From: Ophiostoma sp. CBS 140.51
Lineage: Eukaryota > Ascomycota > Sordariomycetes > Ophiostomatales > Ophiostomataceae
DNA: 37,003 bases
Reading direction: 5' to 3'
NCBI GenBank assembly: GCA_029298735.1
Contig: JANSLP010000317.1
Location: forward strand, 1 to 37,003
Every line of letters begins with the position of its first letter. Positions within the stretch are counted from its first letter, which is position 1. This document shows positions 9,684 to 20,599 of the stretch, one piece after another. A program made the translations under genes and the position numbers. The notes beneath the pieces were generated by a model. That model was not told the DNA's origin and did not search any database. It saw only the letters and a list, made by a program, of their open reading frames with translations.

Positions 9684-10407
9684 GTGTACCGGGTTCGTGG
9701 AAGAAGACGAAACAAAATAAAGATACGAACAGACGTACGTCCTCCGGTCGTCTTCTCGTCTTCTCGCCCTCCGTCTTGTTTCCAGTCGTCGTCCCATGTG
9801 GCTTGGGAGGAAACAGACAAGTTGCATGAACAGTTCTTGACTCTGAATGCTGTGTTCAAGCTTTGTGAGTTTACTTCTCGACTAACCTCTTTGAGCGTCA
9901 ACGGACATCGTCCGTATACCTTGATGTCCCTGCCTTCAACCCAACCCTCACAACCATCACCACCCATTACAACCATCACATCTTACCCCTGCCTGCCTCG
10001 TCATCGTTAAGCCCGATTGGTACTTGGCACACAGTTGAGTTGACCAGGCAGTCCCGAAATGGAAGTGCATACAGAGTCAATGTAGAAAAGGGGGAGAAAC
10101 AAACATCCCCTGCACGTGGACCTCCCAGTCTTGGCGGTCATTCGTCACCGGGCAAAGCTCGCAGCTTGTGTACCTTCTCTACAACCATGGTGCTGGACAG
10201 AAAGGGGCAGGCCTCGTGGACTGGACTTTTCAACCTTGACTTTTGACTCGTGGACTCCATGCGTTCCTTGATATACCCGAACCAAGCCACACGGGACAAC
10301 GACTACAACCGGAGGCGCAGGCATTGCGTGTCAAGAAGGATGTGAGGGGTAGGGATCGGCAGTCTAGACGTAGCTGTGTTGATCTGAAATTTCCTATCTG
10401 AGCGAAA

Positions 10408-10417
10408 CATATATACT
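10408..10417 (+). promoter_or_regulatory. TATA-like element before the small secreted protein gene
   Basis: The sequence CATATATACT lies about 150 bp before the ATG at 10559 and is followed by a C/T- and A-rich leader. It is assigned by position. Confidence 0.4.
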
Positions 10418-10558
10418 GAGGACTCTGCCATTGTTTCCGTCACTTTGTTCATCACTAGTATCACACTGCCTGTCTTTCTCTCACTCGCCTCAACCTTACA
10501 CTCTTTTCAATACACTTCCACTCACTCATCAATTTTTAACTTATCATCACTCCTAACC

Positions 10559-11235
10559 ATGTGGCCCACTGCTGCCCTCGTCGGCCTGCTCGTTGCCGGT
10601 GCTGCCGCCTCCCCTGCCGGCATTGCCAGCAAAGACCACACCGGCCGTGTCGTCCGCAAGCGCACCACCGAGACCGTGCAACTGTATGCGTACGGCACCA
10701 ACATTTCCGGCCTGCCCATATATGCCGGCAGTGATAGTACGTATCCTTTGTACATTCATTTTGATTGAGTGGGCGCTGACAGATAGACCTCGCCTACCTG
10801 GCCACTCGTGACGCCGCAACCAACTTGACCGCCATCACCTGGACCATTGACACAACCGGTGTGGATGCGTGGACTGTCACTGCCAACAGTACCAGTACTT
10901 CGACCAACGCCACCTCCTCGCTCACCTCCGGCTCGTCCTTTTACATCATCAACTCCTCCGACAGCAGCGACTCGTTTGTGCAGGCCGGTTTCGTGTCGGA
11001 CGCCTCGAGCGCGCCGACGGGCGCCACCACGACCGGCTTTGTCACGTATGGATCGTACGTCATGGTCGTCAACGAGACCACCGCTGACCAACAGACATAC
11101 GTCTCCGAGTTCTGGGCCACGGCGTCCGGTACGGACGGTTTGTGGACCTTGATGTGGAACAAGGCCGGCACGGTGCAGGACAATAGTGTGCCCGTGACGC
11201 TCAAGACGACGGCGCCGGTGGCGCTGACGTCGTAG
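10559..11235 (+). CDS. Small secreted protein, family of unknown function
   Basis: There are two exons, 10559-10736 and 10787-11235, separated by a 50-nt intron with donor GTACGT, branch CTGAC and acceptor TAG. The splice joins ...YAGSD to N-LAYLATRDAATN in one frame, giving 208 residues. Residues 1-18 (MWPTAALVGLLVAGAAAS) form a signal peptide. A Lys-Arg at 34-35 could be a Kex2 propeptide site just before TTETVQLYAYG. The mature part is Ser/Thr-rich with several N-x-S/T sequons and no transmembrane segment. The pattern YAYGTNISGLP near the start, and FYGS/TYGSYV- and DGLWTLMWN-type motifs near the end, recall a widespread fungal secreted family with no known activity; this recollection is not verified. 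It stands alone, with long non-coding DNA on both sides. Confidence 0.8.
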
Positions 11236-14200
11236 GCTCGCAGTCGATCATAGTCGCAAAGTGGCTGTGACGACCATCTAGAGCACGAAGTGGCCATCAA
11301 CGATGGTGGAGTTGATCTTGTGTCTGAGAGGTGACGACGGTGCTGTACATACGTGGTGGTAGTGGTGGATCTGTATATTGGTTTGTATTGTTTGGTTTTT
11401 TGTCCTGCACGTTGTTTTCTGTCACTCATTTTTGTTCATAGCGCATCAACGACGATGCTGGACATTCGTGTCTGTTCCTGTCGCTTCCGAATGTTGTTGT
11501 TATTGTTGGTAGTCAGCCAGTCAGCCTTGCTCCATTAGATCAGTGTACATAGCAAATGGAAGTGGTTGACATATATGGTTCTCGATTTGTCCTGATTATG
11601 GCCGATATTCGACGTGTATTCATGTGTATTCATGTAGAGTCGTTTAATTAAACACTTTGATATTGTCCTCAAAGTAATGAGTGAAGAAATCGCAATCGAA
11701 GAAGGGTTTTTCTTTAGTATTTACTTGGTATTTAATTTACGTACATTTTTGATTGATTTGTAAATTGGTATGTTTCAAATAAAAAATAAAAAATATTGGG
11801 CAATAACGTCTTGAATAAGTTCTGAGGTTTCCTATTAAATTTTTTGGTTCAATAATAATAATAACAACACACTGAGTGTGATAATAGACATTTAAAGAGA
11901 CATCAAACTGCCACTCCTCTCAAGTCTTGGTTCTTTTTTTTCACCCACCAGTTCTCGTGCACGTCATGCTGTGTGACCACTCTTCCAACGGTTGACAACT
12001 GGCGGGGTCAGATGGCAATACGCCAGGACGTGCAGGAGACAGAAGACGTGCATGCTTTACATTGCCTCTGTCTCCGACGCACTCGGATCCGGAGTGTCTC
12101 TTCCTCTTCCCATTTGCCTTTTAAGTCACATATCTTTGCATTGATTTGTTGGTGGTGCGACGTAGTTCGAAGAAGAGAGACACTGACAGCTATGAATGAT
12201 CACTTGCAGCCGCTTGCAACAGTCTACACACATTTGGAAGGTCAGTGCGGACGAAATCTGTCGCCCTTTCTCCGTCCTGAGGGACATTTCCATTTTCGTC
12301 AACTGGCCGTTTCTTTGTTCTCATCGGCCGTTTTCCATTTTGGATTTGGTGTCATGCACTTTTTCATTTCTTTATTCTTCTCTCTTCTATTTTTCTTATT
12401 CTCCTCCGTACTCTTTCCGGTCCTTTTCTTGATCCTTCGCTGCCTGGGGACTTCACCTGGTTGGGGCTGTCAATGTTGGATGGCAAATAATCTCCCTTAT
12501 TGGCGATGCTTGGCCTTTTTGGTTGACTGTTGGTCCTCTTCGCACATCGTTTTCCAATCTAGATTTGAATACGCGGACGGGTACTCGCAAATGTTGCGGC
12601 GGTCAAAAACAGAAAGAAAGACGGCAGGATTGTAGTCTTTTCCCTTTCCGTTTCTCCTGATCGTGGTGTGTGCGGACTTTTGTGGTAAGTCTGAGCGGGA
12701 AGAGAAGGGTGGGTGGTATTTATTGTTATTTTCTTCAGCAGTTGCATGGGCGTGCGCAAGTGTGCATGTGCGCAAAGCAAAAAGGATTGCAGAAGAAAAG
12801 AGCCAAGTGATGTGGTTCTGCGAGGTTCTTTTGAGAGCACGCATTTCGACGAAGAACGACGATAAATCACGCCTGCAACCCCAAAGAAATTGGACCGTGG
12901 GCCTGCCAGGGTGGCCGGTCGGCCCTTTGCCTGTTTCTGCTGAGAGTGTGACAGTGGAAGAACTCGCAAACGCAGTTGCATCTTCTTCTTTTCCCTCAGC
13001 GACAACATCTCCTTCCTCTCTTACCTTCCCCTCATCTTGTCCCGTTTTATGTTTCCCCTTTCGTCGACTGCTCTTGCCATCTCGAGCGGACTTCTCCAAG
13101 CGCCTTCTCTTTTTGACGACAGACAAGAGGCAAAAGACGGAAAGTGGCCGACCTCTTCACACCCACAGGGGTCATTGAGGTGCCATCGGGGACGCCCCCG
13201 CTGGAACGTGCCGCTGCACAGGCACCAAACAGGTCTAGCGGCGGGCCGACCGGCTGGCCGTTCGACATTAGCCCAGTGATTACGTCGAGACACACTTCCT
13301 TTTCTTTGCTTTCTTTCTTTCCTCTCCCTTTGCCATCTACGGAACTTTACTGAGCACTCTTCGCTTCCTTTGTCGTTGCTAAACCCCTTCAATCCCTCCT
13401 GATTGTCACGGCCCGCCAGGTGGCGCGAGCACGGCAGCAGTTGCGTGTTTCGTTGTCGCCTTTTTTATTTGGTTCTGGCCTTTAAACGACTGTGAGCTTG
13501 CGCGTCCACCTGCTGTTGTGGTCGTAATACCTTTCAATTGCATCGTCTGGGTAAGGGCGGTCGCTCTTTCCGTCCTTCCTGTCATGTGCCGTGCAGAAGT
13601 GCACAGAACACAGAACAAGACTGGTCACAATGAAGTGAGCTCCTCTCAACGAAAGGGGGTTGCGACACGTATCTGTGTGTTCTCCTCTTCTTCTTGTGCT
13701 GGTACGCACCGAGCGTAGTGGTTTTGACGGAACCAATTTCCCATCGAGAAGGCAACCAGAAGAGGGTGATGCAAGCGACGTGGTACTGTGAAGAGCCAAG
13801 TGAAGCCCAAAAAGCGAGAGCGACTGCTCGGCGGAAGGATCAAGTCCACGGCAGGGGTCATGCACCTGAAGGAAAGTGCTGAAGAGGTGACAAGACGCAG
13901 AAAAGTGCCAGGAACTGGTCATACTGTGGTCAGAAAGAACAGAAAGCGCCAAATGGCGTCGTGGAAGTAGCCAGCGAACGCCTGTTAGCTTTAGGAAATT
14001 ACCCCATACTCGCTGTTGGCCTTCTTTCATCTGGCTCACCGTTCTCGCCCTTATCTCATCGTCCATTGTTCACTTTGCTGCCTTTGTGTTGCGACGTACG
14101 ATTTATCTCTGGAGAGTTCTTGTATTTCGTTTCTCAATTCTCGCAGTCCCCTCCTTGTCTTTCTTCCCTTCCCCTTCTTCCTTCTTCTCGACACACTTCC

Positions 14201-14992
14201 AAAGCTTTGACCAGCTCGACAGAAACTGAGCCTCCTCATCCGTCAGCCCTTGTTTTCACACGATCTCGTTAGGGCTCCTTCTGATTGCGAGCTGTCTCTT
14301 TTTTGGAGACTTTAGGACTCGCTCGAACATCTTTAGTGAGTTGGTACTCCACAACCCCCAAACGCACCCCTGCATCCCACGTTTTTTCAGTTCGATTTGT
14401 TCGATTTCCGTTCGATTTTCTTTTCTTTTTCTTCGCTTTTCCCTCCTTGTTTCTGCACTTCTTGACTTCTTTTACTTTCATCATCCTTCAATCACACGCA
14501 AAACGGGATTCTCCGTGCATTCTCCTCGCCGTTTCCACGAGTGAGACTGCTGCAGAATAGACGCAGACTGCTCCGAGCTTTCCATTCTCCGTCACTGCCG
14601 CGACGTCTTAGCTTTCTTAGATTAGCTTCCCCTTTCTCACACATTCTTTCTTCTCACAGCCATCTCCTTTCTTTTTCATTTTCCTCTTCGTCCTTACAAC
14701 GTCCACTTTGACAAAAGACGGCCGATCATTGCGCTTTCTGGCAACTGTCGCGACGATAGATTCTTTTCTGTCACAAAAAGAAAAGACAAATCGACAGCCC
14801 GCAGTCGGCAATCTGAACAAACAAAATCCGATCGGAAACATTTTGAAACAGGCGACGTCTACCCTGCAGACGACAACGGCGACTTCAATCATTGACGACA
14901 CTCTTTAACGACCACGACACGACGACATGATTAGCAATTGAGATTGACGACAACATCAACGACACGGAAAGACAAACGCCACAACGTGTGAA
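11236..14992. other. 3.8-kb gene-free, partly pyrimidine-rich stretch
   Basis: I see no supported gene here. The part at 11560-11900 is AT-rich and includes two tandem copies of GTGTATTCAT (11614-11633). From about 12100 to 14700 the plus strand has repeated C/T-rich tracts, giving Ser/Phe/Leu-rich frames on plus and Lys/Arg/Glu-rich shadows on minus. The right end is the upstream region of the LaeA-like gene and may hold a long 5' leader or non-coding RNA; the sequence alone cannot decide. Confidence 0.5.
14927..14941 (+). other. Short upstream ORF before the LaeA-like gene
   Basis: An ATG-ATT-AGC-AAT-TGA minicistron of four codons lies 51 bp before the chosen start. If it is in the transcript leader it could lower translation of the main frame. 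Whether it is transcribed is unknown. Confidence 0.3.
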
Positions 14993-16684
14993 ATGGAGCT
15001 GGATCCAAGGCCAGAGACAGCCAACGGGGATGCACACAACGCGGACCATGCGACGACAGAATCACATACAGACGACACAAGAGCGCCGTCAGAAACGACA
15101 GATAAAATGGATGTCGAGCCGCCACTACCAGAAACACCGACAGAACCACAGGTACCAACAGCGACAGCAACGACACCGACGACAGCAACAGGCGTAGCGA
15201 CGGAGACGACAGTAGAAAAAGTGGCACGATTTTTGGGGATACCTCCAGCAATACCTGCAAGGCAGCCTTCTGAAAGTACGGCTGAGACAGCAACGACAGC
15301 GACAGATACAACAGACGCGACTGCGGCGCCCAACGGAAACGGCGCATCACATTCAGCACCGTCACCGACTGGATCGTCTAGTTCTAGGAACGAGACCAAC
15401 AACCAGACCCACAACGGCGCACAAGATGCTTCTTCCTCATCATCACACCCACCATCACCACCACCGCCATCGCATCACACCGAGACCGGCGACTACTCCG
15501 GCAAAAGCTTTTCAGACGAACATGCCGGTGCCACACCCGGTCTCCCGTCGATACAAAACCCCCGAACAGATGATGAGACCACCGATACGGCGTCGTCGTT
15601 GTTTAGCACCGGTCTGAGTATTGACTCAGATGCCGACTCGGCGCTTGGAGACGTTGATGTTCCGTGAGTCCTCACCTCCACGATATTCAATTGATTTCCA
15701 CTAACAGCATAGATCCTCCACACAATCCGTCCGCTCCAGCATCTACGAGTTTGTCGAAGAGAACGGTCGTACCTTTCACAAGTACAAACAGGGCAGTAAG
15801 TACTCACGCCCTTGCAGTTCTAGTTGATAGAACACCCCTAACGACCAGAATACTTTATGCCCAACGACAAGAGCGAACAGGAACGTCTCGACCTCCAACA
15901 CGCCATCTTTGTGCTCCTCCTAAAAGGACAGCTCGCCCGCGCGCCCATCCACGATCCACAGCGCGTCTTGGACATTGGCACCGGCACGGGTATCTGGGCC
16001 ATTGAGTTTGCCCAAATATACCCCTCCGCCGAAGTCATTGGCACCGATCTCAGCCCCATCCAGCCCGACTTTGTGCCGCCCAACTGCCGCTTCGAGATTG
16101 ACGACGCCGAAGACGACTGGACCTATGGGACAAGCCCGTTCGATTTCGTGCATCTGAGGCTACTGTGGCACTCGTTTAATGATCCACGTCGCATCCTCAA
16201 GTCTGCATATGACAACTTGCGCCCCGGCGGATACGTCGAGTGGCAGGACTACATGAGCCGCTTCCGGGCTGTTGACGACTCGCTGAATGGCAGCGCCCTG
16301 ACCCGGCTCGACACACTGTACACTGAAGCCGGCCGCAATTTGGGACGGGACATGCTCGTCACGCCCAAGCTAGCCGGCATGATGCGCGAGGTGGGGTTTG
16401 TCGATGTCGTGGAAGAACGCTATGCCCTGCCTGGCAACCCGTGGCCGAAAGGTCGGGAGGCCAAGACGTTGGGTCTTTGGCAAATGACCAATTTCTTGGA
16501 GGGCATGCAGGCCATCACCATGACAGTCTTGACAAAGGGATTGGGCATGACACCCGCCGAGGTCGAGCTGTTGTTGATGGATGTGCGCAAGGACGTGCAA
16601 AACACCAACGTGCACTTTTACATCCCCGTATATGTCATGTACGGTCGGAAGCCGTTTCCCCACGAAGTGCGGCCGCTTGTGTGA
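14993..16684 (+). CDS. LaeA-like S-adenosylmethionine-dependent methyltransferase
   Basis: There are three exons: 14993-15663, 15713-15795 and 15849-16684. Introns of 49 and 53 nt have donors GTGAGT and GTAAGT, CTAAC branch sites, and TAG and CAG acceptors. The spliced product has 529 residues. Residues 1 to about 224 are low-complexity (Thr, Ser, Pro, Ala, Glu) and predicted disordered. The conserved part begins with SSIYEFVEENGRTFHKYKQG and continues GKYFMPNDKSEQERLDLQH, a hallmark of LaeA-type fungal proteins. The class I methyltransferase motif I is VLDIGTGTGIWAIEF, with GTGTG at 295-299. Later motifs include FDFVHLRLLWHSF and LRPGGYVEWQDY. Family members include LaeA, a global regulator of secondary metabolism and development, but many paralogs have other or unknown roles. 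I do not call this the LaeA ortholog; the N-terminal extension is long for that. Confidence 0.9.
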
Positions 16685-18661
16685 GGAGTGGTGAGGGCGG
16701 AGTGAATATCCGATGTGAAGATGTCGATATGTTTTGAAAAAAAAAATTTTTGTTAGCGACGACTTTGGATATGGGATTAGCGATACCTTCTTGTTGGAAT
16801 TTTGGGATATCACTTTGCGACGTTGTGGACACACTCTTTTGGATACAAATAGACAGATGCACAGTAGGGAGTAAGGAAATGATCTTTCAATGGCTTCTAC
16901 CTTTGTTTGAACCTGGACCCCCACGTTGATTACCGAAATAGGCAAATGGTGTCAGCCAGATTTGATCTCATGAATATTAATCAGGAGCGCAAAACACGAA
17001 TCATGCAACATGCGTATGTGAGGGCGGGGAATAAATGTCAATGGAAGTTTATTAAACGCTTGCCCATTGTTGTTCTTCGTCCCCAGAAACCATCAAGGTG
17101 CTTGCTGTCTGAGTCTGGGGAAAGCTGGGTATTTAAATGCCCACGTCCCCGGGTTCTGGGTCTGCCTTCGTGAAGTAAGAAAATGACCTACACCAAACGT
17201 AAGTCAAATTCTTTCCTTTGTCAATTTGCATAACGGCAGTTCAACATTTGGCCAAGACCAGCCAAGAACATCTTTTGTTGACGAGAGTAATGGTTAACCA
17301 ACATCTTAAGTAGTAACGAGAAATCTTGCAAGCCACATCGAGAAGTCACAGCGACGACTTACACCCGCCCACTATCGGGTCGATTCGGGACATCAAAGAC
17401 CCTCAACAACTATTATTTGCTTCACAACCCGACGACCTTTACATTTCGAGGAGATTGACGGCTGTGGGCAATTGTTCAATCGATACGAGCGGTCTCGCCC
17501 AGCCAATGAACGATCGGCTTCCCGCCCCAGCTTCTCCTCTCCGACTTCCCGTACATTTTCGCCTCCTCCACATCCCCTCCACCTACTCTTCTCTCATTTC
17601 CCCTCTGCGGCCCGGCACAATGGAGACGATCCGAGATGGCGACATCACAGCAAAACGGGCGATACGCCCGGGCGCGCCATGTGGAGGATCGTCTTTTCTC
17701 TCACTTTACACGCAAAAAGTGTGTCTGCTTGCCCCGCAAAGACGGCACTTGGCACTAAAAACAGGGGTCGGCAACCCCGAATTTCCGAGCCAGGGCCGTC
17801 TCCTACTGTTGTCGGTGTGATGCTCCAGTATTATTCGACAGGCTGCATGACACCATAACACACCAGCACTCGACAAGTTACAAGTGCACAATGGCGTTGT
17901 TTTATTCCCTTTTCGGGTTGATTGATGACAACCGTCACGGTTTGTCAGAGAAGAGTCACCTTAATCCATGGAATTGGTGGACATACAACGGACATGGAAA
18001 GTGGCCAGCCCGATCACCGGAATAAGTATTCGGAAACGAGTGTGTGAAGAAGGACCAATAACATAGCTCGATGAGGAGAAAACAAGAACACGGCAGAGAC
18101 GGTAGGGGAACTCCGCCCTTTGATTGACTGCTGACGTCGGAATTTGTACACACAGCTACCACACTTGGAGTGACTCTCACATCCACGTATCCTCCTCACT
18201 GCTTCTCACCCTGCCTTACGGATGGACACTTACGAGTGTAAGATAGGCCAATAGCAACCACGGACTATATACAACGGGCCAAGACAGCCAAGCCAGTTAT
18301 GTAACGGGTAGACATGTTGGTCTCCAAGAGAGGTAGGTAGCTGCTCGCTTCCATGGAAACAAGAGGGGTTTATCAGGAAGAAGGTACTGGAAAGCACAGT
18401 GTCTAAGCTATCTATCTGCATGAGACCGGGTAATAGCTCAGCTTGTCATGGTGTGCTCCAAGCAAGGTAAGGTTGGTCTACGCTTGGGGTTCGGGAAGAG
18501 CAGGCTGCGAGCATAGAGAAACATCGGTAGTTGTGTGTCTGCCCTCCCGAATATAAAAGGGAGCTTCGGCACCATCCATTCGAGCTCATAAAACAAATCA
18601 ACTTCGTGACCACAACAAAATTTTACAACTACACAATCACAAATCCAGCTACTCACTCAAA
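16685..18661. other. 2-kb stretch without a clear gene
   Basis: This covers the 3' region of the LaeA-like gene and the promoter of the formaldehyde-activating gene. Between about 17320 and 17860 several overlapping frames have somewhat protein-like composition, including a 39-codon frame from ATG 17636 that reads NGRYARARHVEDRLFSHFTR. No frame is long and no motif is recognisable, so I leave it as non-coding or a possible gene relic. Confidence 0.45.
18552..18559 (+). promoter_or_regulatory. TATA box of the formaldehyde-activating gene
   Basis: TATAAAAG lies 110 bp upstream of the ATG at 18662 and is followed by an A/C-rich leader. This is the clearest TATA box in the window apart from the one before the dehydrogenase at 32281. 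Confidence 0.6.
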
Positions 18662-19234
18662 ATGTCTCCCTCACTCCACCCCCTCATCGACAACGGCCTC
18701 ACCAAGGGCGACGCCAACCTCGCTGGCGGTGTCCTCCGCTGCCAGTGCTCTTCATCTCCCGTCGAGGTCACTCTGACCAGCAACGTCCTCCATAACCACG
18801 CTTGCGGCTGCTCCAAGTGCTGGAAGCCTAGTGGTGCTCTCTTCTCGGTGGTCGGTGTCGTTCCCCGCGATGCTCTAAGTGTCACCGCCAACGAGGCCAA
18901 GCTCACCATTGTCGACCCTGCGGCCACCATCCAGCGCTACGCCTGCAAGGATTGTGGCGTCCACCTGTACGGCCGCATCGAAAAGGCCCACCCCTTCCAC
19001 GGCCTCGACTTTGTGCACGCCGAGCTCGCCTCGACCCCGGGCAACTGGCAGGAGCCACAGTTTGCTGCTTTCGTGTCGTCCATCATTGAGCAAGGCTTTG
19101 ACCCTTCGGGTATGGACGGTGTCCGCTCCAAGCTCAAGAGCGTCGGTTTGGAGACGTACGACTCGCTGTCGCCGCCGCTGATGGACGCCATTGCCACGTG
19201 GACGGCCAAGCAGTCGGGTGCTCTGCCGGCCTAG
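18662..19234 (+). CDS. Glutathione-dependent formaldehyde-activating enzyme (GFA / CENP-V fold)
   Basis: The product has 190 residues, is intronless, and matches the usual length of S-(hydroxymethyl)glutathione synthase (EC 4.4.1.22). The zinc-binding cysteines follow the family pattern: C27-x-C29, C48-x-C50-x2-C53 (CGCSKC) and C95-x2-C98 (CKDC). HLYGRIEKAHPFHGLDFVH and the closing Leu/Ala-rich helix also fit the family. The enzyme is proposed to speed condensation of formaldehyde with glutathione, feeding glutathione-dependent formaldehyde dehydrogenase in the cytosol. There is no targeting signal. It converges on the dioxygenase gene with 153 bp between stop codons, and an A/T-rich AATAAA-containing stretch (about 19290-19305) serves as its 3' end. 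No formaldehyde dehydrogenase gene lies nearby. The family call is secure; the precise reaction is inferred. Confidence 0.92.
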   Translation: MSPSLHPLIDNGLTKGDANLAGGVLRCQCSSSPVEVTLTSNVLHNHACGCSKCWKPSGALFSVVGVVPRDALSVTANEAKLTIVDPAATIQRYACKDCGVHLYGRIEKAHPFHGLDFVHAELASTPGNWQEPQFAAFVSSIIEQGFDPSGMDGVRSKLKSVGLETYDSLSPPLMDAIATWTAKQSGALPA

Positions 19235-19387
19235 GAGGGGTGCGTAGCAACGAGGGTAGTATGTAGTGATGAGATACGAAAAGGAGAATGAAATAAAATA
19301 AATATTTACTAAGCTTCAGTCTGTGTCGATGTAAATTGATATGTACTACTGGTTGTGTCTCTTGTAGCTACTTTCCTCCACATTTTC

Positions 19388-20599
19388 CTACAGTCCAAGT
19401 GCCGTCCGCAGAGCCTGGAACCGCTTGCCGGTCTTCTTGCCGGTGTTGCCGGTTCCACCGCCACCGAAGCCAAATCCGCCGCCACCTCCAAATCCGCCAA
19501 ACCCACCGAACCCGCCAAACCCGCCTTGGTTCATTTTGGCGACGGGCCCATCCGGGTTCATCACGCCGCCATTGGGCGTCATAAAGGCTGCCGGGCTGAC
19601 GGCCAGATTGTTCCCCGTGTTCACGCCGTAGCGGATCCACGCAATCATGCCGTCCGCCAGCTTGTCGCCCACCAGCGCGTACCGCACAATCGGGTCGTCG
19701 CCGTTGGCGCCCTGCTGGAAGAGGAAATCGGCCGTGTTGGCTAGGATCGTCATGGTGTTTGTTTCATATGGGTGGACCTTGTCGATGGCAGTGAGCAAAG
19801 GCTGGTCAAAGTAGAGCTGGCCGACATGCGCGGCTTTGCCGCCGGTAATGGTGTTGTTTGGCTGTTTGGTAGCACCCAGATAAACGATTGTATGGATATG
19901 CGTCGCTCTGCCCGTGTAGTGCCCCGGGATGACCGAGTCAAAGGACACGATGCCATGTGAGTCCGTCGGCTGGATGCCGCGCAGGGCTGTGCCTTTTAGG
20001 ATCGAGGCATCATTAGGATCGCCCATGCCCGGATAACCTTGGACGCCAACATAGACACCCGTCGAGTTGCTGCTCCAAATGTCCACGTACGCGTCCGGCA
20101 CCACCTTGCACGTCTTGTAGTCCACCACCTGGATGATTAGGGTCAACTTGATGCCGTCCTCGCCCTCCGTAATGTCCTTGCGGACCTGCTCGCCCTTGAC
20201 ATAGAGCGGGCCCTGGTCCACTGACGGCATCAGGATGCACGCGCCGGCGTCGCTAAACAAAGAGACGGGGTCCGTCGCTTTGGTCACCGTCTTGTTGCTC
20301 TTGTGGTCGATTTTGGACACGGAAATGTAGTTGCGCTTGTCAAGTGACCGCTTCCGGGCCGCCGCCGCCATCTCGGCCGGGTCCGGCGCGTCCAGCCCCA
20401 GAGCCCGCCGCAGCCGGGCGTACTCTTTGCCGTGAATCTCGACTGTCTTGCTCAAAAACTCGGGATGGTTGAAGTCGCGGTCGCAGTGGTCGAGGTTGCG
20501 CCTCTCCAAGGGTTGGGGGACGTGTTCATCGTGGCCGGCCGGGTGGGCCCAGGTCGAGGCGGCGAGCTGCAGGAGCAGCAAGAGGGAAGTGGACAACAT
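19388..20599 (-). CDS. Secreted intradiol ring-cleavage dioxygenase-like protein with Gly/Phe-rich tail
   Basis: The product has 403 residues and is intronless. The signal peptide is MLSTSLLLLLQLAASTWA, followed by a pro-like segment with several dibasic sites (KR at 83-84 and 88-89). The core carries the intradiol dioxygenase pattern: GPLYVKGEQVRKDI (130-143), DIWSSNSTGVYVG (173-185) and PGHYTGRATHIH (225-236). Likely Fe(III) ligands are Tyr183, Tyr228, His234 and His236, with Arg231 nearby. Known intradiol enzymes open catechol-type rings with O2; extracellular fungal members are poorly characterised. After the domain comes a C-terminal tract of GGF repeats and poly-Gly (about 361-388), then a basic end. 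The repeats are typical of fungal members of this group but may vary in length. A TATATAT element (20775-20781) and a C/T-rich leader on the coding strand precede the gene. Confidence 0.92.
   Translation of the reverse strand: MLSTSLLLLLQLAASTWAHPAGHDEHVPQPLERRNLDHCDRDFNHPEFLSKTVEIHGKEYARLRRALGLDAPDPAEMAAAARKRSLDKRNYISVSKIDHKSNKTVTKATDPVSLFSDAGACILMPSVDQGPLYVKGEQVRKDITEGEDGIKLTLIIQVVDYKTCKVVPDAYVDIWSSNSTGVYVGVQGYPGMGDPNDASILKGTALRGIQPTDSHGIVSFDSVIPGHYTGRATHIHTIVYLGATKQPNNTITGGKAAHVGQLYFDQPLLTAIDKVHPYETNTMTILANTADFLFQQGANGDDPIVRYALVGDKLADGMIAWIRYGVNTGNNLAVSPAAFMTPNGGVMNPDGPVAKMNQGGFGGFGGFGGFGGGGGFGFGGGGTGNTGKKTGKRFQALRTALGL

Larger units (their letters stand above)
7095..10558. other. 3.4-kb gene-free stretch
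   Basis: I find no supported gene here on either strand. Reading frames of 60-160 codons are short, overlap on both strands and have low-complexity composition. The tract includes the laccase promoter side, a 7-base microsatellite, a cluster of GTCGAC palindromes and, at its right end, the promoter of the gene at 10559. Confidence 0.6.

Noticed and set aside
12497..13126. A 209-codon minus-strand frame and an overlapping 220-codon plus-strand frame (11973-12635)
   Set aside because: Both follow from C/T-rich tracts, giving Lys/Arg/Glu-rich or Phe/Leu/Ser-rich translations. Neither has a domain or signal peptide.
14931..15414. Minus-strand frames of 144 and 152 codons opposite exon 1 of the LaeA-like gene
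   Set aside because: They are shadows of the low-complexity Thr/Ala/Pro-coding exon, whose frame is confirmed by two introns leading into the conserved methyltransferase domain.
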